Below, in pieces: positions 32,406 through 42,260 of a DNA stretch of 64,000 nucleotides. Position numbers and translations under genes: made by a program. The number at the start of each line of letters is the position of its first letter. Positions within the stretch are counted from its first letter, which is position 1. Origin of the DNA: Thermogemmatispora sp. (GTDB lineage Bacteria; Chloroflexota; Ktedonobacteria; Ktedonobacterales; Ktedonobacteraceae); the NCBI RefSeq assembly GCF_019683635.1, contig NZ_JADGIA010000001.1:1-64000 (forward strand). Direction: 5' to 3'. The notes beneath the pieces were generated by a model that worked only from the letters and a program-made list of their open reading frames with translations, was not told the DNA's origin and did not search any database.

Positions 32406-32630
32406 GCTTGAGCTTCTTCCTCCTGATGTATCTACAAAAAGGCGACGATCGATCTAGCTATCATGAGCCAGGGACAGTGGTGCCCTTCCGGCCAGTAGCG
32501 GAGGCTTGTCCGCTGGAGACAGAAGGCTAGCTGTTCTGCCGGGAGCATCACAACTGGGACTATACCCCCTGGGCGAACGAGCTATCCTCTCTGTTCTGCC
32601 TCCAAGTATGGCAGCCTGGCCACGAAAATA

Positions 32631-32650
32631 CCGTGACTTTTGTCGCAGCT
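32631..32650. promoter_or_regulatory. CRP-like operator candidate, copy 1
   Basis: ccgtgacttttgtcgcagct; CGTGA-N6-TCGCA versus TGTGA-N6-TCACA (8/10); followed by TATACT at 32670. Confidence 0.5.
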
Positions 32651-32807
32651 TAGCTGCCCTCCTGCACGCTATACTTGCCCGTGAGGTGACGGTGAGCCAC
32701 TGCTGCTCCGCCCCCTTGCCTGGACTGCTTCGTCCTGTGTGGGAAGGCGGAGCAGCGCCCTCTGTAGGCGCTCTCTCTGCTAGCAAAACTGAGCCAGAAA
32801 GGGGCTG

Positions 32808-33140
32808 ATGGCAACCATGCTTGATGAGAAGACAATTGAACGGGTCAAGCGGGAGATTTACGAAGCACTGCGCAGCGTGGATGATCCCGAGCTGGGGGTC
32901 AATCTTGTCGATCTCGGTTTGATTTACGGCCTTCACTTGACGCCGGACGGCTTTGTGACGATCCGCATGACTCTTACCACGCCCGGCTGTCCCATGCATG
33001 AGTCGCTGGCGGACGGCGTCGGGGCGGCGCTGGCCCATATTCCCGAGCTAACGGGCGGCGAGATCGAACTGGTCTGGGAACCGCGCTGGACACCCGAGCG
33101 CCTGACCCCCGAAGGAAGACGCCTGTTGGGACTGGCCTGA
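32808..33140 (+). CDS. MIP18/DUF59 family metal-sulfur cluster assembly factor
   Basis: IYEALRSVDDPELGVNLVDLGLIYGLHLTPDGFVTIRMTLTTPGCPMHESLADGV. Confidence 0.93.
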   Translation: MATMLDEKTIERVKREIYEALRSVDDPELGVNLVDLGLIYGLHLTPDGFVTIRMTLTTPGCPMHESLADGVGAALAHIPELTGGEIELVWEPRWTPERLTPEGRRLLGLA

Positions 33141-33186
33141 CCAGCTAAGTCGCCAGGCTGGTTCCAACAGGCGTGCCTGTCGAGGG

Positions 33187-34548
33187 CTAGCTGCGTAACG
33201 TGCTCAGCTTCCATTCCAGGTGGCGCACCACACCGAGCACATTGGCGGCTGCTCCCACCAGGCTCGCCCCGACCAGGGCCGCGCCCAGGCGCATCAGCAG
33301 GCCATCCCAGGCGAGGAGTGTGGCGGGCAACAGCAGCACCAGCCCCCCGTTGAGCAGCCAGAAGCTGATCCAGGCCAGGCGCTCGTGGACCAGCTCGCGC
33401 ATCAGCGGTACCTTCTGATGGCCGACCAGCGGTCCATAGCGACTATGCCAGACGAGAAAGGGAACGATCTTGTAGAGGTAGCCAACTATGCTCTGCCCTG
33501 TCCAGCCGACGAGCAGGCAGAGCACGAAGGCAACAGGCCAGGCAGGCAATGCACCCCCCATCGCGATCAAGATAGGCAAGGCTATTGCCGCGATCAGCAG
33601 CCAGATGAGGGCCGCACTACTGTGATACTGGGTCACGTCCAGGGGACGCCGCCGCCGCCGACGCAGCATGCGCCAGTAATCCCAGCCAAAGAGCCAGACG
33701 CTGAGTGTGAGTAACACCGCCCCCAGTAGCGTCAGCCAGATCTCGCTCCCCAGCAGGCCGAGAGCCAGCCCAATGATCCCCAGATTCAACAGCCCTAGCA
33801 CGACCCAGCCCAAATGATCATTGTGATCGTGCACCAGCGCGAAGAGGCGCACCAGCGTGTAGGAGACGCCTACCAGCATATTCGTCAGCCAGCCAGCCAG
33901 ACCCAGGGTCACATGAATCGGCAGGACCAGCAGCGCCCCCAGGCCCAGAAAACCATAGACGAAGTTGAGAGCCGCCGTCAGGCCGAGCGCAACAACCAGG
34001 CCAAGGTAGAGCAGGGCGGCGAAGAGGTAGAAGCTCGTCAGCGGGCGCTTGCTAGCCTGGAGCAGGGTTGTAGCCAGAATGGCCACATAGCAGAGCACTG
34101 CCACGATGACCAGTGAACCCCCGAGCACGAGCAGCCCGGGAAGAAAGAACCAGAAGCCGCTCAGCAGCACCAACACCCCGGCCAGATAGAGAGGATAGAC
34201 CACGGGAGTCAGAGCTTTGAGGCGCAGGGGCGTGACGGCAATCACTGGCGTGAGCTGCTGCGAGGCTCCCAGGATGGTCATAGTCAGCCAGCCGAGCGTC
34301 ACCGTGTGGACAAGGGCCAGGACGTGGGGCTGACCGCGGTTGATGAGAGCCTCGGGCAACACGAATGGTAGCAAGAAGCCGGCTAGAGCGGCCAAACAGA
34401 TACCGGTAACCAGAAACGGCAAAGGTATCCCGAGCGGCACACCGCGGCGCCCCATCATCCCGGGCAATCCGCCGGCCTGCTGGTCTGTAATCCTGAAGGC
34501 GCCAGCCCGGGCGCCTGCTCCAGGGGGTCCGCCGGCCATTGGCATCAT
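33187..34548 (-). CDS. heme-copper-oxidase-I/NnrS-like multi-pass membrane protein
   Basis: ~12 TM; HVLALVHTVTLGWLTMTILGASQQLTPVIAV, LPIHVTLGLAGWLTNMLVGVSYTLVRLF; start trimmed to MMPMAGG. Confidence 0.7.
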   Translation of the reverse strand: MMPMAGGPPGAGARAGAFRITDQQAGGLPGMMGRRGVPLGIPLPFLVTGICLAALAGFLLPFVLPEALINRGQPHVLALVHTVTLGWLTMTILGASQQLTPVIAVTPLRLKALTPVVYPLYLAGVLVLLSGFWFFLPGLLVLGGSLVIVAVLCYVAILATTLLQASKRPLTSFYLFAALLYLGLVVALGLTAALNFVYGFLGLGALLVLPIHVTLGLAGWLTNMLVGVSYTLVRLFALVHDHNDHLGWVVLGLLNLGIIGLALGLLGSEIWLTLLGAVLLTLSVWLFGWDYWRMLRRRRRRPLDVTQYHSSAALIWLLIAAIALPILIAMGGALPAWPVAFVLCLLVGWTGQSIVGYLYKIVPFLVWHSRYGPLVGHQKVPLMRELVHERLAWISFWLLNGGLVLLLPATLLAWDGLLMRLGAALVGASLVGAAANVLGVVRHLEWKLSTLRS

Positions 34549-34573
34549 TGTTATCACCTGCCTTGCTGCGCGC

Positions 34574-34891
34574 TTATTGTCCTGTGGGGATCTCCTGGCG
34601 CGTGAAGCGTACCACCCATTCATTGGGAGCCAGACAAAGTGTCTCGTGGCTGAAACCGCGCCCGCCGAGCACTCCATAGAGCGGTACTGGCTCAAAGGGA
34701 GCCACAATCACCAGCGTTTCACCTCTCTTCAGCGGCGTGGCCGCCTCCATGATTCGCACAAAAGGTTCATCGCCGCGTTCCAGATCAGGGCGCACGTCCA
34801 GCAGGGCTGTCGCCTGCTCGCGCCAGATCTGGGCCTGTTCCTGGTTCGCGTCCATAAGCCTCCTTTCCGGCTCGGTAAGATTGCCGGCCAT
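34574..34891 (-). CDS. DUF2249-domain protein (second copy)
   Basis: LDVRPDLERGDEPFVRIMEAATPLKRGETLVIVAPFEPVPLYGVLGGRGFSHETLCLAPNEWVVRF. Confidence 0.8.
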   Translation of the reverse strand: MAGNLTEPERRLMDANQEQAQIWREQATALLDVRPDLERGDEPFVRIMEAATPLKRGETLVIVAPFEPVPLYGVLGGRGFSHETLCLAPNEWVVRFTRQEIPTGQ

Positions 34892-34957
34892 CTCACATTT
34901 ACTTGCCCCGTCAATCGGCGCTACAATTCTGAGTGTACAGCTCGGGATAGGCTGTCA

Positions 34958-34977
34958 CCGTAACTTTTGTCGCATCT
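34958..34977. promoter_or_regulatory. CRP-like operator candidate, copy 2
   Basis: ccgtaacttttgtcgcatct, 18/20 identical to copy 1; in the divergent DUF2249 / crp-fnr intergenic region. Confidence 0.5.
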
Positions 34978-35031
34978 GGCAAGCACACCGGTGAGTTGGC
35001 TTCTTTGGCCGGCAGCGAATGCGAGAAGAAG

Positions 35032-35727
35032 ATGGCAATCGATATTGAGGCGGTACGCCGCATACCGATGTTCGCCGCGTTAGGAAGCGAGGAGCTGGCG
35101 CGCGTGGCCGCGGTCATCAGAGAGCGGCGCTACGAGCGCGGTGAGTTGATCATCATGGAAGGAGATCGTGGCGGCGCGCTGTATTATGTGCAGAGCGGGC
35201 TGGTTAAGGTCTTCAAGCTCTCGCCTGAAGGCAAAGAGCAGGTATTGCGCCTGATCAGCGCTGGTTCTACCTTCAATGACGTGCCGGCGCTGGATGGCGG
35301 CCCCAATCCTGCGAGCGTGGCCGCGTTAGAGCCGAGCACCGTCTATAGCATTGGCCGCGAAGAGCTGCGCCGACTGATCAGAGAGCGGCCAGCGGTGGCA
35401 GAGGGGGTAATCGCCGCCCTGGCGCTGGCTCTACGCCACCTGGTGGGCCTGGTTGAGGACCTCTCGTTCCGCCATGTCACGGCGCGGGTAGCGCGCATCC
35501 TCTTGGAACAGGAGCGGGCCCTGGCCGAGGGCCGTCAGGCACGCCGCCTGACTCAGCAGGAGATGGCCGCCATCGCCGGCACCGCTCGCGAGGTCGTGGG
35601 GCGCGCTCTCAAAGAGCTAGAGGCCGCCGGGGCGATCTCCGTTCGGCATGGGCGCGTACACATTCTCAGCCAGGAGCGTCTGCAGCTCCTGGCCGGCAGC
35701 GGCCCTGGACTGATGCCGGCCTTGTAA
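35032..35727 (+). CDS. Crp/Fnr family transcriptional regulator
   Basis: FAALGSEELARVAAVIRERRYERGELIIMEGDRGGALYYVQSGLVKVFKLSPEGKEQVLRLISAG; C-terminal HTH RLTQQEMAAIAGTAREVVGRALKELEAAGAI. Confidence 0.95.
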   Translation: MAIDIEAVRRIPMFAALGSEELARVAAVIRERRYERGELIIMEGDRGGALYYVQSGLVKVFKLSPEGKEQVLRLISAGSTFNDVPALDGGPNPASVAALEPSTVYSIGREELRRLIRERPAVAEGVIAALALALRHLVGLVEDLSFRHVTARVARILLEQERALAEGRQARRLTQQEMAAIAGTAREVVGRALKELEAAGAISVRHGRVHILSQERLQLLAGSGPGLMPAL

Positions 35728-36012
35728 GCTCCTCCTCCGCGCGCTGGCGAAGAGAGAAGCGCAGGCAGTCGACCCTGCCGGGCCGCTTCAGTCAGTGCTC
35801 CAGCTGATCCTGGCTGGACCACTGACTGTGCCAGTGCCCAGCGCTTGTCAAGGCTGGCTGGCATCAGCCACAATGGATAAGGGAGGCCACACGACACGAT
35901 GCGGAGTCGGAGCGCGCTCCTCTCCTGGCAAGACAAGGTCGACCTGTTACCAGACCAGACCTGATCGGCCAAAACTCTCGTCCACTGGCACCACAAGAGA
36001 AGGGGTGACCGC

Positions 36013-36567
36013 ATGCTAGAGCAACGTGAAACGCGGACCATCAACGGGGTGACGCTTGCCCTGATGCAGGGCAACATTGTCGAGGTAGAGGCAGATGCCA
36101 TTGTGAACGCCGCCAACTCAGCCCTGGCCGGAGGCGGGGGAGTCGATGGGGCCATCCATCGCGCCGGCGGCCCGCAGATCATGGAAGAATGCCGCAAGAT
36201 TGGCGGCTGCCCCACCGGCAGCGCCGTGGTCACTACGGCAGGACGACTGCGCGCTAAATACGTCTTTCACGCCGTTGGCCCCATCTATGGAGTCGATCGC
36301 GATGCTCCGCGTCTACTGGCCAGCGCTTATCAACGCTGTCTCGACCTGGCCGAACAGTACGGCCTGCAGAGCATCGCCTTTCCCTCGCTCAGCACCGGCG
36401 CCTATGGCTATCCGCTGGACGAGGCCGCGCCCATTGCCCTGCGCACCATCATTGCTCACCTGCAAAAGCCGACCTCGCTCAAGCGCGTTATGCTGGTGCT
36501 CTACGGAGAAGAGGCTTATAGAGCCTATGCCCGGTCCCTCGCTGCGCTGCTGCCCGCTCAAGGGTGA
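36013..36567 (+). CDS. macro-domain protein (ADP-ribose/O-acetyl-ADP-ribose binding)
   Basis: GNIVEVEADAIVNAANSALAGGGGVDGAIHRAGG, AVVTTAGRLRAKYVFHAVGP, IAFPSLSTGAYGYPLDEAA. Confidence 0.95.
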   Translation: MLEQRETRTINGVTLALMQGNIVEVEADAIVNAANSALAGGGGVDGAIHRAGGPQIMEECRKIGGCPTGSAVVTTAGRLRAKYVFHAVGPIYGVDRDAPRLLASAYQRCLDLAEQYGLQSIAFPSLSTGAYGYPLDEAAPIALRTIIAHLQKPTSLKRVMLVLYGEEAYRAYARSLAALLPAQG

Positions 36568-36578
36568 ATGAAGCAGCA

Positions 36579-37163
36579 TCAGCTCTCTGCGCTTGTCGGT
36601 GAGGCTGAGCGCGCGGGCAGGAGAATATCGCCCTCAGCGCCGCAGCCGACAACGCGGTAGCGACCGCGCTCCATCGTCACAGCGCGACAGCTATAGCTGG
36701 CCGCTGGGCGTGGGGGCGAGGGAGCAATAAAAATGGTTGTGGCATCGCTGAGCAGGCAGTGCCCCTGCCGGCGCTCAAGGCGAAAATGATGGATGAAGCC
36801 GCTGTCGACCTCGATGCGGGTATAGTCCAGACGGGCCGGCTGGCAGTGCAGAAAAGCCTGGAGCAAACAGGCCTCTGCGGGGAGCGGGTTCTCGCCACGC
36901 GGACTGCTTCCCTGGGCCCCGACGCCGTGAATGCTGCCGCAGTTGAGAGACTGTGACGACTGGGGAGTCGAAGCAGTGGTAGTCGCCGGCCTGCCCGGCT
37001 GGCTCTGGACCGGCCCATTCCCGGCGGCCCCATCGGTGGCCTGGGCCGCGCTGGTGCAGGCAACGAGCAGCATAAGCATCATGGCCCAGCTCAGACGGCG
37101 CAGCCTGGTCAACCAGGCGCTGGCTGGCAAAGATCTCTGGTTTGGGCAGTGGACGCTCTCCAT
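36579..37163 (-). CDS. putative lipoprotein, hypothetical
   Basis: N-terminal hydrophobic segment ending MLLVACTS (lipobox-like); no recognised domain. Confidence 0.55.
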   Translation of the reverse strand: MESVHCPNQRSLPASAWLTRLRRLSWAMMLMLLVACTSAAQATDGAAGNGPVQSQPGRPATTTASTPQSSQSLNCGSIHGVGAQGSSPRGENPLPAEACLLQAFLHCQPARLDYTRIEVDSGFIHHFRLERRQGHCLLSDATTIFIAPSPPRPAASYSCRAVTMERGRYRVVGCGAEGDILLPARSASPTSAES

Positions 37164-37523
37164 CCTCCATAACCTCCTTGGCTACCCTATCGGCGTACAA
37201 CGGCATCCTTGGGGGGAGATCCCCCCATCTTTTCCTAGTTGCTCTTCGAGAGGGAGGGACTAGGTCCCTGCTACCAAAGAGACGCGCGCGCCGCTCAGAA
37301 GTTCCCATTCTCGGCTCAGACTCAGCTTCGCTCTTGTTTTTCTCGGGCCATGCGCGCTATAGTTAGGGGCGAGTTGAGTCTCCCCGTCCACTTTGCACCA
37401 TCACAACAAGAAGCTTATTGAAAGGACGCAACCACCGGTGGCTTCATCAGGCTGACCCGGCCCGGCCCGATCCCCGGCGCCGCAGAGCCTGGTGTGGTGA
37501 CCAACGGTTGCGCTAGGCATACA

Positions 37524-37922
37524 ATGGCACAGGTTTTCATCACACTCCACTATTGGAACCAGTTTCTGGTCCTGGCGACAGGCGCTATCACAACCATCTG
37601 GGGCTTTATCCTCTTCTTCACGAAGAGAACCGAGACCCTCAATCCGGCCTGGCGCATTGCCCTGATTGTGACAGGCTGCGTCGCGGCTCTACAGGGCCTG
37701 CTCGGAATCATCATGGTCATCATGGGGCTGCGTCCTGGAACCGGCACGGGCCTCTACTGGCTCCATTATGTCTATGGAGCCATTGTCGTCTTCATCCTGC
37801 CTGTGGCCCTCACCTATAGCTCCAGCGGCAAAAACGTCCGGCGCGATGTGCTCATCTTCAGCATTGCCACCCTCATTCTCGTCGCGGCGGCCATTCGGGC
37901 CATGATGACCGGACCTGCCTGA
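37524..37922 (+). CDS. hypothetical four-TM membrane protein
   Basis: MAQVFITLHYWNQFLVLATGAITTIWGFILFF..; TM-rich ORF, internal ATG at 37524. Confidence 0.7.
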   Translation: MAQVFITLHYWNQFLVLATGAITTIWGFILFFTKRTETLNPAWRIALIVTGCVAALQGLLGIIMVIMGLRPGTGTGLYWLHYVYGAIVVFILPVALTYSSSGKNVRRDVLIFSIATLILVAAAIRAMMTGPA

Positions 37923-38007
37923 TCTGGTCTGAAGCTGCGGTTCTTCAAAACCATCTGGCGAGGGGCAGCAGTACAGAAAGCGAGCAGCCTAGGGAGGAGT
38001 CATCAGC

Positions 38008-39357
38008 GTGCGAGCATCTTTCATTCATGTCGCCGATATTCATCTGGGCTACGAGCAGTACGGAGTCAGCGAGCGCTTCAACGACTTTGCCCGAGCTTTT
38101 TGGGAGATCATGGACGAGGCGGTTCGGCGTCAGGTTGATTTTGTCGTGATTGCGGGCGACCTCTTCAATAAACGCTCCATCGATGCCCGCACCCTGCTGC
38201 AGGCCATCGAGGGGCTACGGCGTTTGCGCGAGCGCAACATACCGGTGATTGCCGTCGAAGGCAACCATGACCGCAGCTATTACCGCGATGGCGTCTCCTG
38301 GCTGCAATTCCTCTGCCATCAAGGCTATTTAACCCTGCTGGCGCCGCAGATGCGTGGAGGCGCACCGGTCATCGCGCCCTGGAGCAGGCAGACCATGCTT
38401 GGCTCGCATGTCGATCTGCTAGAGGGACGACTGCGGGTCTACGGTCTGCCCTGGCAAGGCTCTGCGACCCTGCGCTGCTTGGAGGGACTGGCCGAAGCCC
38501 TGGCTGCCGAGCATGCCCACGAAGAGGCTGCCGGCATCGAATATCGCCTGCTCGTAATGCACACCGGCCTCGAAGGAGTGGTACCGCGCCTGCAGGGATT
38601 GCCATCGCTGAGCCACTTTCAGCGCCTGCGCCCCTACATTGATTACGTGGCCCTGGGGCACATCCACAAGCCCTACGAATTTGAAAGCTGGATCTATAAC
38701 CCAGGCTCACCCGAGACCTGGAGCGCCGAAGAGGCTCAGTGGCAGGAACGAGGCTACTACTTTGTCGAAATCGACACTGGCAAGGCCCAACCAGGCGGGA
38801 CAGCAGAGCGTCCCTGCTATCATCGGGCCGCCCATTTGATCAACAGCCGCCGCCCCTTTGTCCGCTATGACCTGCGCGTCGATGGCCTGACGACCCCCGA
38901 AGCTATCTACGCCCGACTCGCCGAGTTTTGCCAGCGCGAAGGGCCGCGCTACGCAGGAGCTGAAGAGCGCCGGCGCCCCGTCGTGCAAGTCCAGCTTGTG
39001 GGGACCCTGGCTTTTGACGCCGATGCCCTCGATCTCCAGCGCTTGGAGGAACTACTGCGCTCCTCTTTTCAGCCGCTGCATGCCCGTGTCGAGAACAATA
39101 CCAGCGACCGTGACTATCTGCTCGACGGCGAAGGACTGGACGGGCGCGATCGCTCCACCTGGCATGAACTGGAACGGCGCATCTTCGCCGAGCTACTCGG
39201 ACACGATAGCCGTTATCTGCCAGCCAAAGAAGCCTGGGGGCAGGTTCTGGCCGAGCTGAAAGAGCGCGCCCTCCAGAAAGAAGATCCCGCCGCTCTGGCG
39301 CACTATCTCCGCGAGAAGCGTGCAGAGCTGCTGAGCGGTGGCGAGCCAGCTCAGTAG
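38008..39357 (+). CDS. DNA repair exonuclease, SbcD/Mre11 (YhaO-like) family
   Basis: FIHVADIHLGYEQYG, DFVVIAGDLFNKRSID, IPVIAVEGNHDRSYY, YVALGHIHKPYEF. Confidence 0.93.
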   Translation: MRASFIHVADIHLGYEQYGVSERFNDFARAFWEIMDEAVRRQVDFVVIAGDLFNKRSIDARTLLQAIEGLRRLRERNIPVIAVEGNHDRSYYRDGVSWLQFLCHQGYLTLLAPQMRGGAPVIAPWSRQTMLGSHVDLLEGRLRVYGLPWQGSATLRCLEGLAEALAAEHAHEEAAGIEYRLLVMHTGLEGVVPRLQGLPSLSHFQRLRPYIDYVALGHIHKPYEFESWIYNPGSPETWSAEEAQWQERGYYFVEIDTGKAQPGGTAERPCYHRAAHLINSRRPFVRYDLRVDGLTTPEAIYARLAEFCQREGPRYAGAEERRRPVVQVQLVGTLAFDADALDLQRLEELLRSSFQPLHARVENNTSDRDYLLDGEGLDGRDRSTWHELERRIFAELLGHDSRYLPAKEAWGQVLAELKERALQKEDPAALAHYLREKRAELLSGGEPAQ

Positions 39358-39460
39358 CGCGCCTGGCTCGACCAGCGCTCTGCCGCCTGCACGCTGCTCT
39401 CCTAGATGCCACAGTCGCCGCGGCGAGAAGATGGTCCGACTCTGTGGCTCACCCCAGGAC

Positions 39461-40663
39461 TCAGGGCTGCAGGTAGTCGAGAGCCGTACGCGTCAGCACC
39501 TCCACAGCCACCGGTAGAGCCTCCTCGTCGATATTGAAGCGTGGATGATGGTGAGGGTAGACAGCGCCCTTGGCCTCATTCCGGGCACCTACAATAAAGT
39601 AGCAACCGGGCACGGCATGCAGGAAATAGGCCATATCATCGCTGCCGGTCGTCATCACCCGCTCATCGCTGTCGACCCGCTCGGGGCCAACCGCGGCCTC
39701 CGCTGCGCGGCGCACCACCTCGGTCACCGCCGGATCATTCATGCAAGCCAGACAGCCGTCGGCCACCTCGACCTCGCAGGTCGCCCGGTGGGCGGCGGCG
39801 ATGCTCTGGGCCATCTCACGCAAGCGGGCGATGATCTGCTGGCGATACTCCTCGTCGAAGGTGCGCAGCGTCCCCTGTAGCACCGCCTCCTCAGGAATAA
39901 TATTGAAGGCCGAACCAGCCTGGATGCTGGCGATGGTCAAGACCGCCCGCTCAAATGGCGATGTCTCACGGCTGATCAAAGTCTGGAGCCCTAGAATAAT
40001 CTGAGCGGCGGTCACCACCGGGTCGATCGTTCCCTCGGGCATGGCGGCATGACCGCCCTTGCCCTTGATGCGCAGCTCCAGACGATCGGCGGCGGCGAAG
40101 ACTGGGCCGCTGCGCACCCCTACGCGCCCAACCGGGTGGCCGCTAAAGAGATGCAGGCCAATCACCCCATCCACGCCCTGCATTACCCCGGCCTGCACCA
40201 TTGGAGCGGCGCCCCCGATCACCTCCTCAGCCGGCTGAAACACAAACTTGACCGTGCCCCGCAGCTGGTCGCGATGGCGGCTCAAGAGCGCCGCCACTGC
40301 CAGCGCAATCGAGACATGGCCGTCATGGCCACAGGCATGCATCTTGCCATCGACCGTCGAACGATAGTCGACCTCGTTCAATTCATGAATAGGCAGCGCA
40401 TCCATATCGGCGCGGATTGCCAGCGTGCGACCGCCCTCACCAGCAGTCCCGCGCAACAGGCCGACCACCCCGGTCTGAGCGATACCCGTCTGCACCTCCA
40501 AACCGAGCGCGCGCAGGCGCCCTGCTACGATCTCCGCAGTGCGTACCTCCTCAAAAGCCAGCTCAGGATGCTGGTGCAGATCGCGCCGCAGGGCCACGAT
40601 ATCCGGCACCATCTCATCGATTTCCTGCTTGAGGGCATCATACGCAGTAGTAGTCATAGTCAT
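39461..40663 (-). CDS. M20-family amidohydrolase
   Basis: [71 protein letters not shown]. Confidence 0.95.
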   Translation of the reverse strand: MTMTTTAYDALKQEIDEMVPDIVALRRDLHQHPELAFEEVRTAEIVAGRLRALGLEVQTGIAQTGVVGLLRGTAGEGGRTLAIRADMDALPIHELNEVDYRSTVDGKMHACGHDGHVSIALAVAALLSRHRDQLRGTVKFVFQPAEEVIGGAAPMVQAGVMQGVDGVIGLHLFSGHPVGRVGVRSGPVFAAADRLELRIKGKGGHAAMPEGTIDPVVTAAQIILGLQTLISRETSPFERAVLTIASIQAGSAFNIIPEEAVLQGTLRTFDEEYRQQIIARLREMAQSIAAAHRATCEVEVADGCLACMNDPAVTEVVRRAAEAAVGPERVDSDERVMTTGSDDMAYFLHAVPGCYFIVGARNEAKGAVYPHHHPRFNIDEEALPVAVEVLTRTALDYLQP

Positions 40664-40731
40664 CCTCCAGGCAGAAGAACTGGTAGAGCCTGAGAGCGGT
40701 GAAGCGGAGCCGAGTCAGGCCAGCTCTCACT

Positions 40732-41913
40732 TCAGCGCCCCACATTGAAGCGGAAGTGAGCGATATCGCCGTCCTGCATCACATAGTCCTTGCCTTCGAG
40801 CCGCTGCAGGCCCTTACGAGCCGCTGCGGCGAAGGAGCCACCGCAGGCCATAAAGTCATCGAAATGAGTGATCTCGGCGCGAATAAAGCCGCGCTCGATG
40901 TCCGAATGGATCTTGCCAGCGGCCTCGGGAGCCTTCGCCCCTTTCGTCACTGTCCAGGCGCGTACCTCATCCTCACCGACCGTCAGGAACGTAATCAAGT
41001 TCAACAAGCGATAGCCGACCTGAATCACGCGCTCAGCTCCCAGCTTAGGCAGGCCAAGCGAAGCCAGATACTCGGCAGCCTCCTCGGGAGCCAGCTCGCT
41101 TAGCTCCGCCTCCAGGCGGGCGGAGACCGCCACCGTCTCAGCCTCCTCCGAGCGCGCTCGCAGTGCTACCGCCGCCACACCACGCAGCTCGCCAGCCAGG
41201 CTTTCCAGAGCTGGCGCAGCCCCCTGGTGGATCTGCTCCAGCAAGGTCGCGGCCTCGGCGAGCACATCCTCGCTCACATTCAGCACATACATGCGCGGCT
41301 TCATCGTCAACAGGAACAGCTCCTTGACAAGAGCCTCTTCCTGCGCGTTCAGCTCCAGATGGCGCACCGGTGTCCCATTGCTCAGCGCCTCCTGCAAGCG
41401 AGCCAACAGATCCAGCTCTTGCTGATATTTCTTCTCACCTGACTTGGCCGCCTTAGCCGTGCGCTCGCTGCGGCGCTCGACGGTTGCCAGATCGGTCAGG
41501 GCCAGCTCGTTATCGAGCTGCTCCAGATCGCGCAGCGGATCGATGCTTCCGAGCGGATGAGGCACATTTTCATTAGCGAAGGTGCGCAGCACAATGGCCA
41601 GTGCGTCGGCATTGCGGATATGTCCCAGGAACTCGGCGCTCAGACCTCCCTTGCGGGCCTCCTCATCCTGCTGACCCATACCGGCCACATCCACAAACTC
41701 CACCGTGGCATAGGTTACCTTCTTGGGCTTAAAAATCTCCGCTAGCGGCTTCAAACGCGGATCGGGCACCTGAACCACAGCCGTATTGGCCTGCACCGTC
41801 CTGGTCGCATAGCCACTAATAGGCGCCTGGGCGCCCGTCAGGGCATTAAAAAGCGACGTCTTGCCACTCTGCGGCAGACCGACGATGCCTATTCTCAGAG
41901 CCATAGCGAACAA
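40732..41913 (-). CDS. ychF: redox-regulated ATPase YchF (Obg-family)
   Basis: RIGIVGLPQSGKTSLFNALTGAQ, FVDVAGM, SDIERGFIRAEITHFDDFMACGG..KDYVMQDGDIAHFRFNV. Confidence 0.95.
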   Translation of the reverse strand: MFAMALRIGIVGLPQSGKTSLFNALTGAQAPISGYATRTVQANTAVVQVPDPRLKPLAEIFKPKKVTYATVEFVDVAGMGQQDEEARKGGLSAEFLGHIRNADALAIVLRTFANENVPHPLGSIDPLRDLEQLDNELALTDLATVERRSERTAKAAKSGEKKYQQELDLLARLQEALSNGTPVRHLELNAQEEALVKELFLLTMKPRMYVLNVSEDVLAEAATLLEQIHQGAAPALESLAGELRGVAAVALRARSEEAETVAVSARLEAELSELAPEEAAEYLASLGLPKLGAERVIQVGYRLLNLITFLTVGEDEVRAWTVTKGAKAPEAAGKIHSDIERGFIRAEITHFDDFMACGGSFAAAARKGLQRLEGKDYVMQDGDIAHFRFNVGR

Positions 41914-42023
41914 ACCCCTCCTGACCAGCTATTCTTGACGCTTATTCAACCCTCCCTTACAATTAGGAGTGGCATTCTTGATTGCTCCTCTCTCTTTGTG
42001 CAACAACGCGGAGGTCGCTTCTC

Positions 42024-42260
42024 ATGCCATTGTACGAATATCGCTGCAGTGATTGCAAATCCCGCTTCGAACTCCTGGTCAGCCATGAGCAGGCCGACGA
42101 CGTGGCCTGTGCCCAGTGCGGGAGTGAGAACGTCAGGCGCCTGCTCTCGGTTTTCGCCACGCAGCGCGTCGGGGCGGCATCTGCTGTAGGTCTGGAGGAG
42201 TTCTCCGCCGGCGCAGGCGGGAGCTGCAGCTGTGGTGGTGGGAGCTGTGGCTGCCACTGA
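42024..42260 (+). CDS. FmdB-type zinc-ribbon protein
   Basis: MPLYEYRCSDCKSRFELLVSHEQADDVACAQCGSENVRRLLS. Confidence 0.92.
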   Translation: MPLYEYRCSDCKSRFELLVSHEQADDVACAQCGSENVRRLLSVFATQRVGAASAVGLEEFSAGAGGSCSCGGGSCGCH

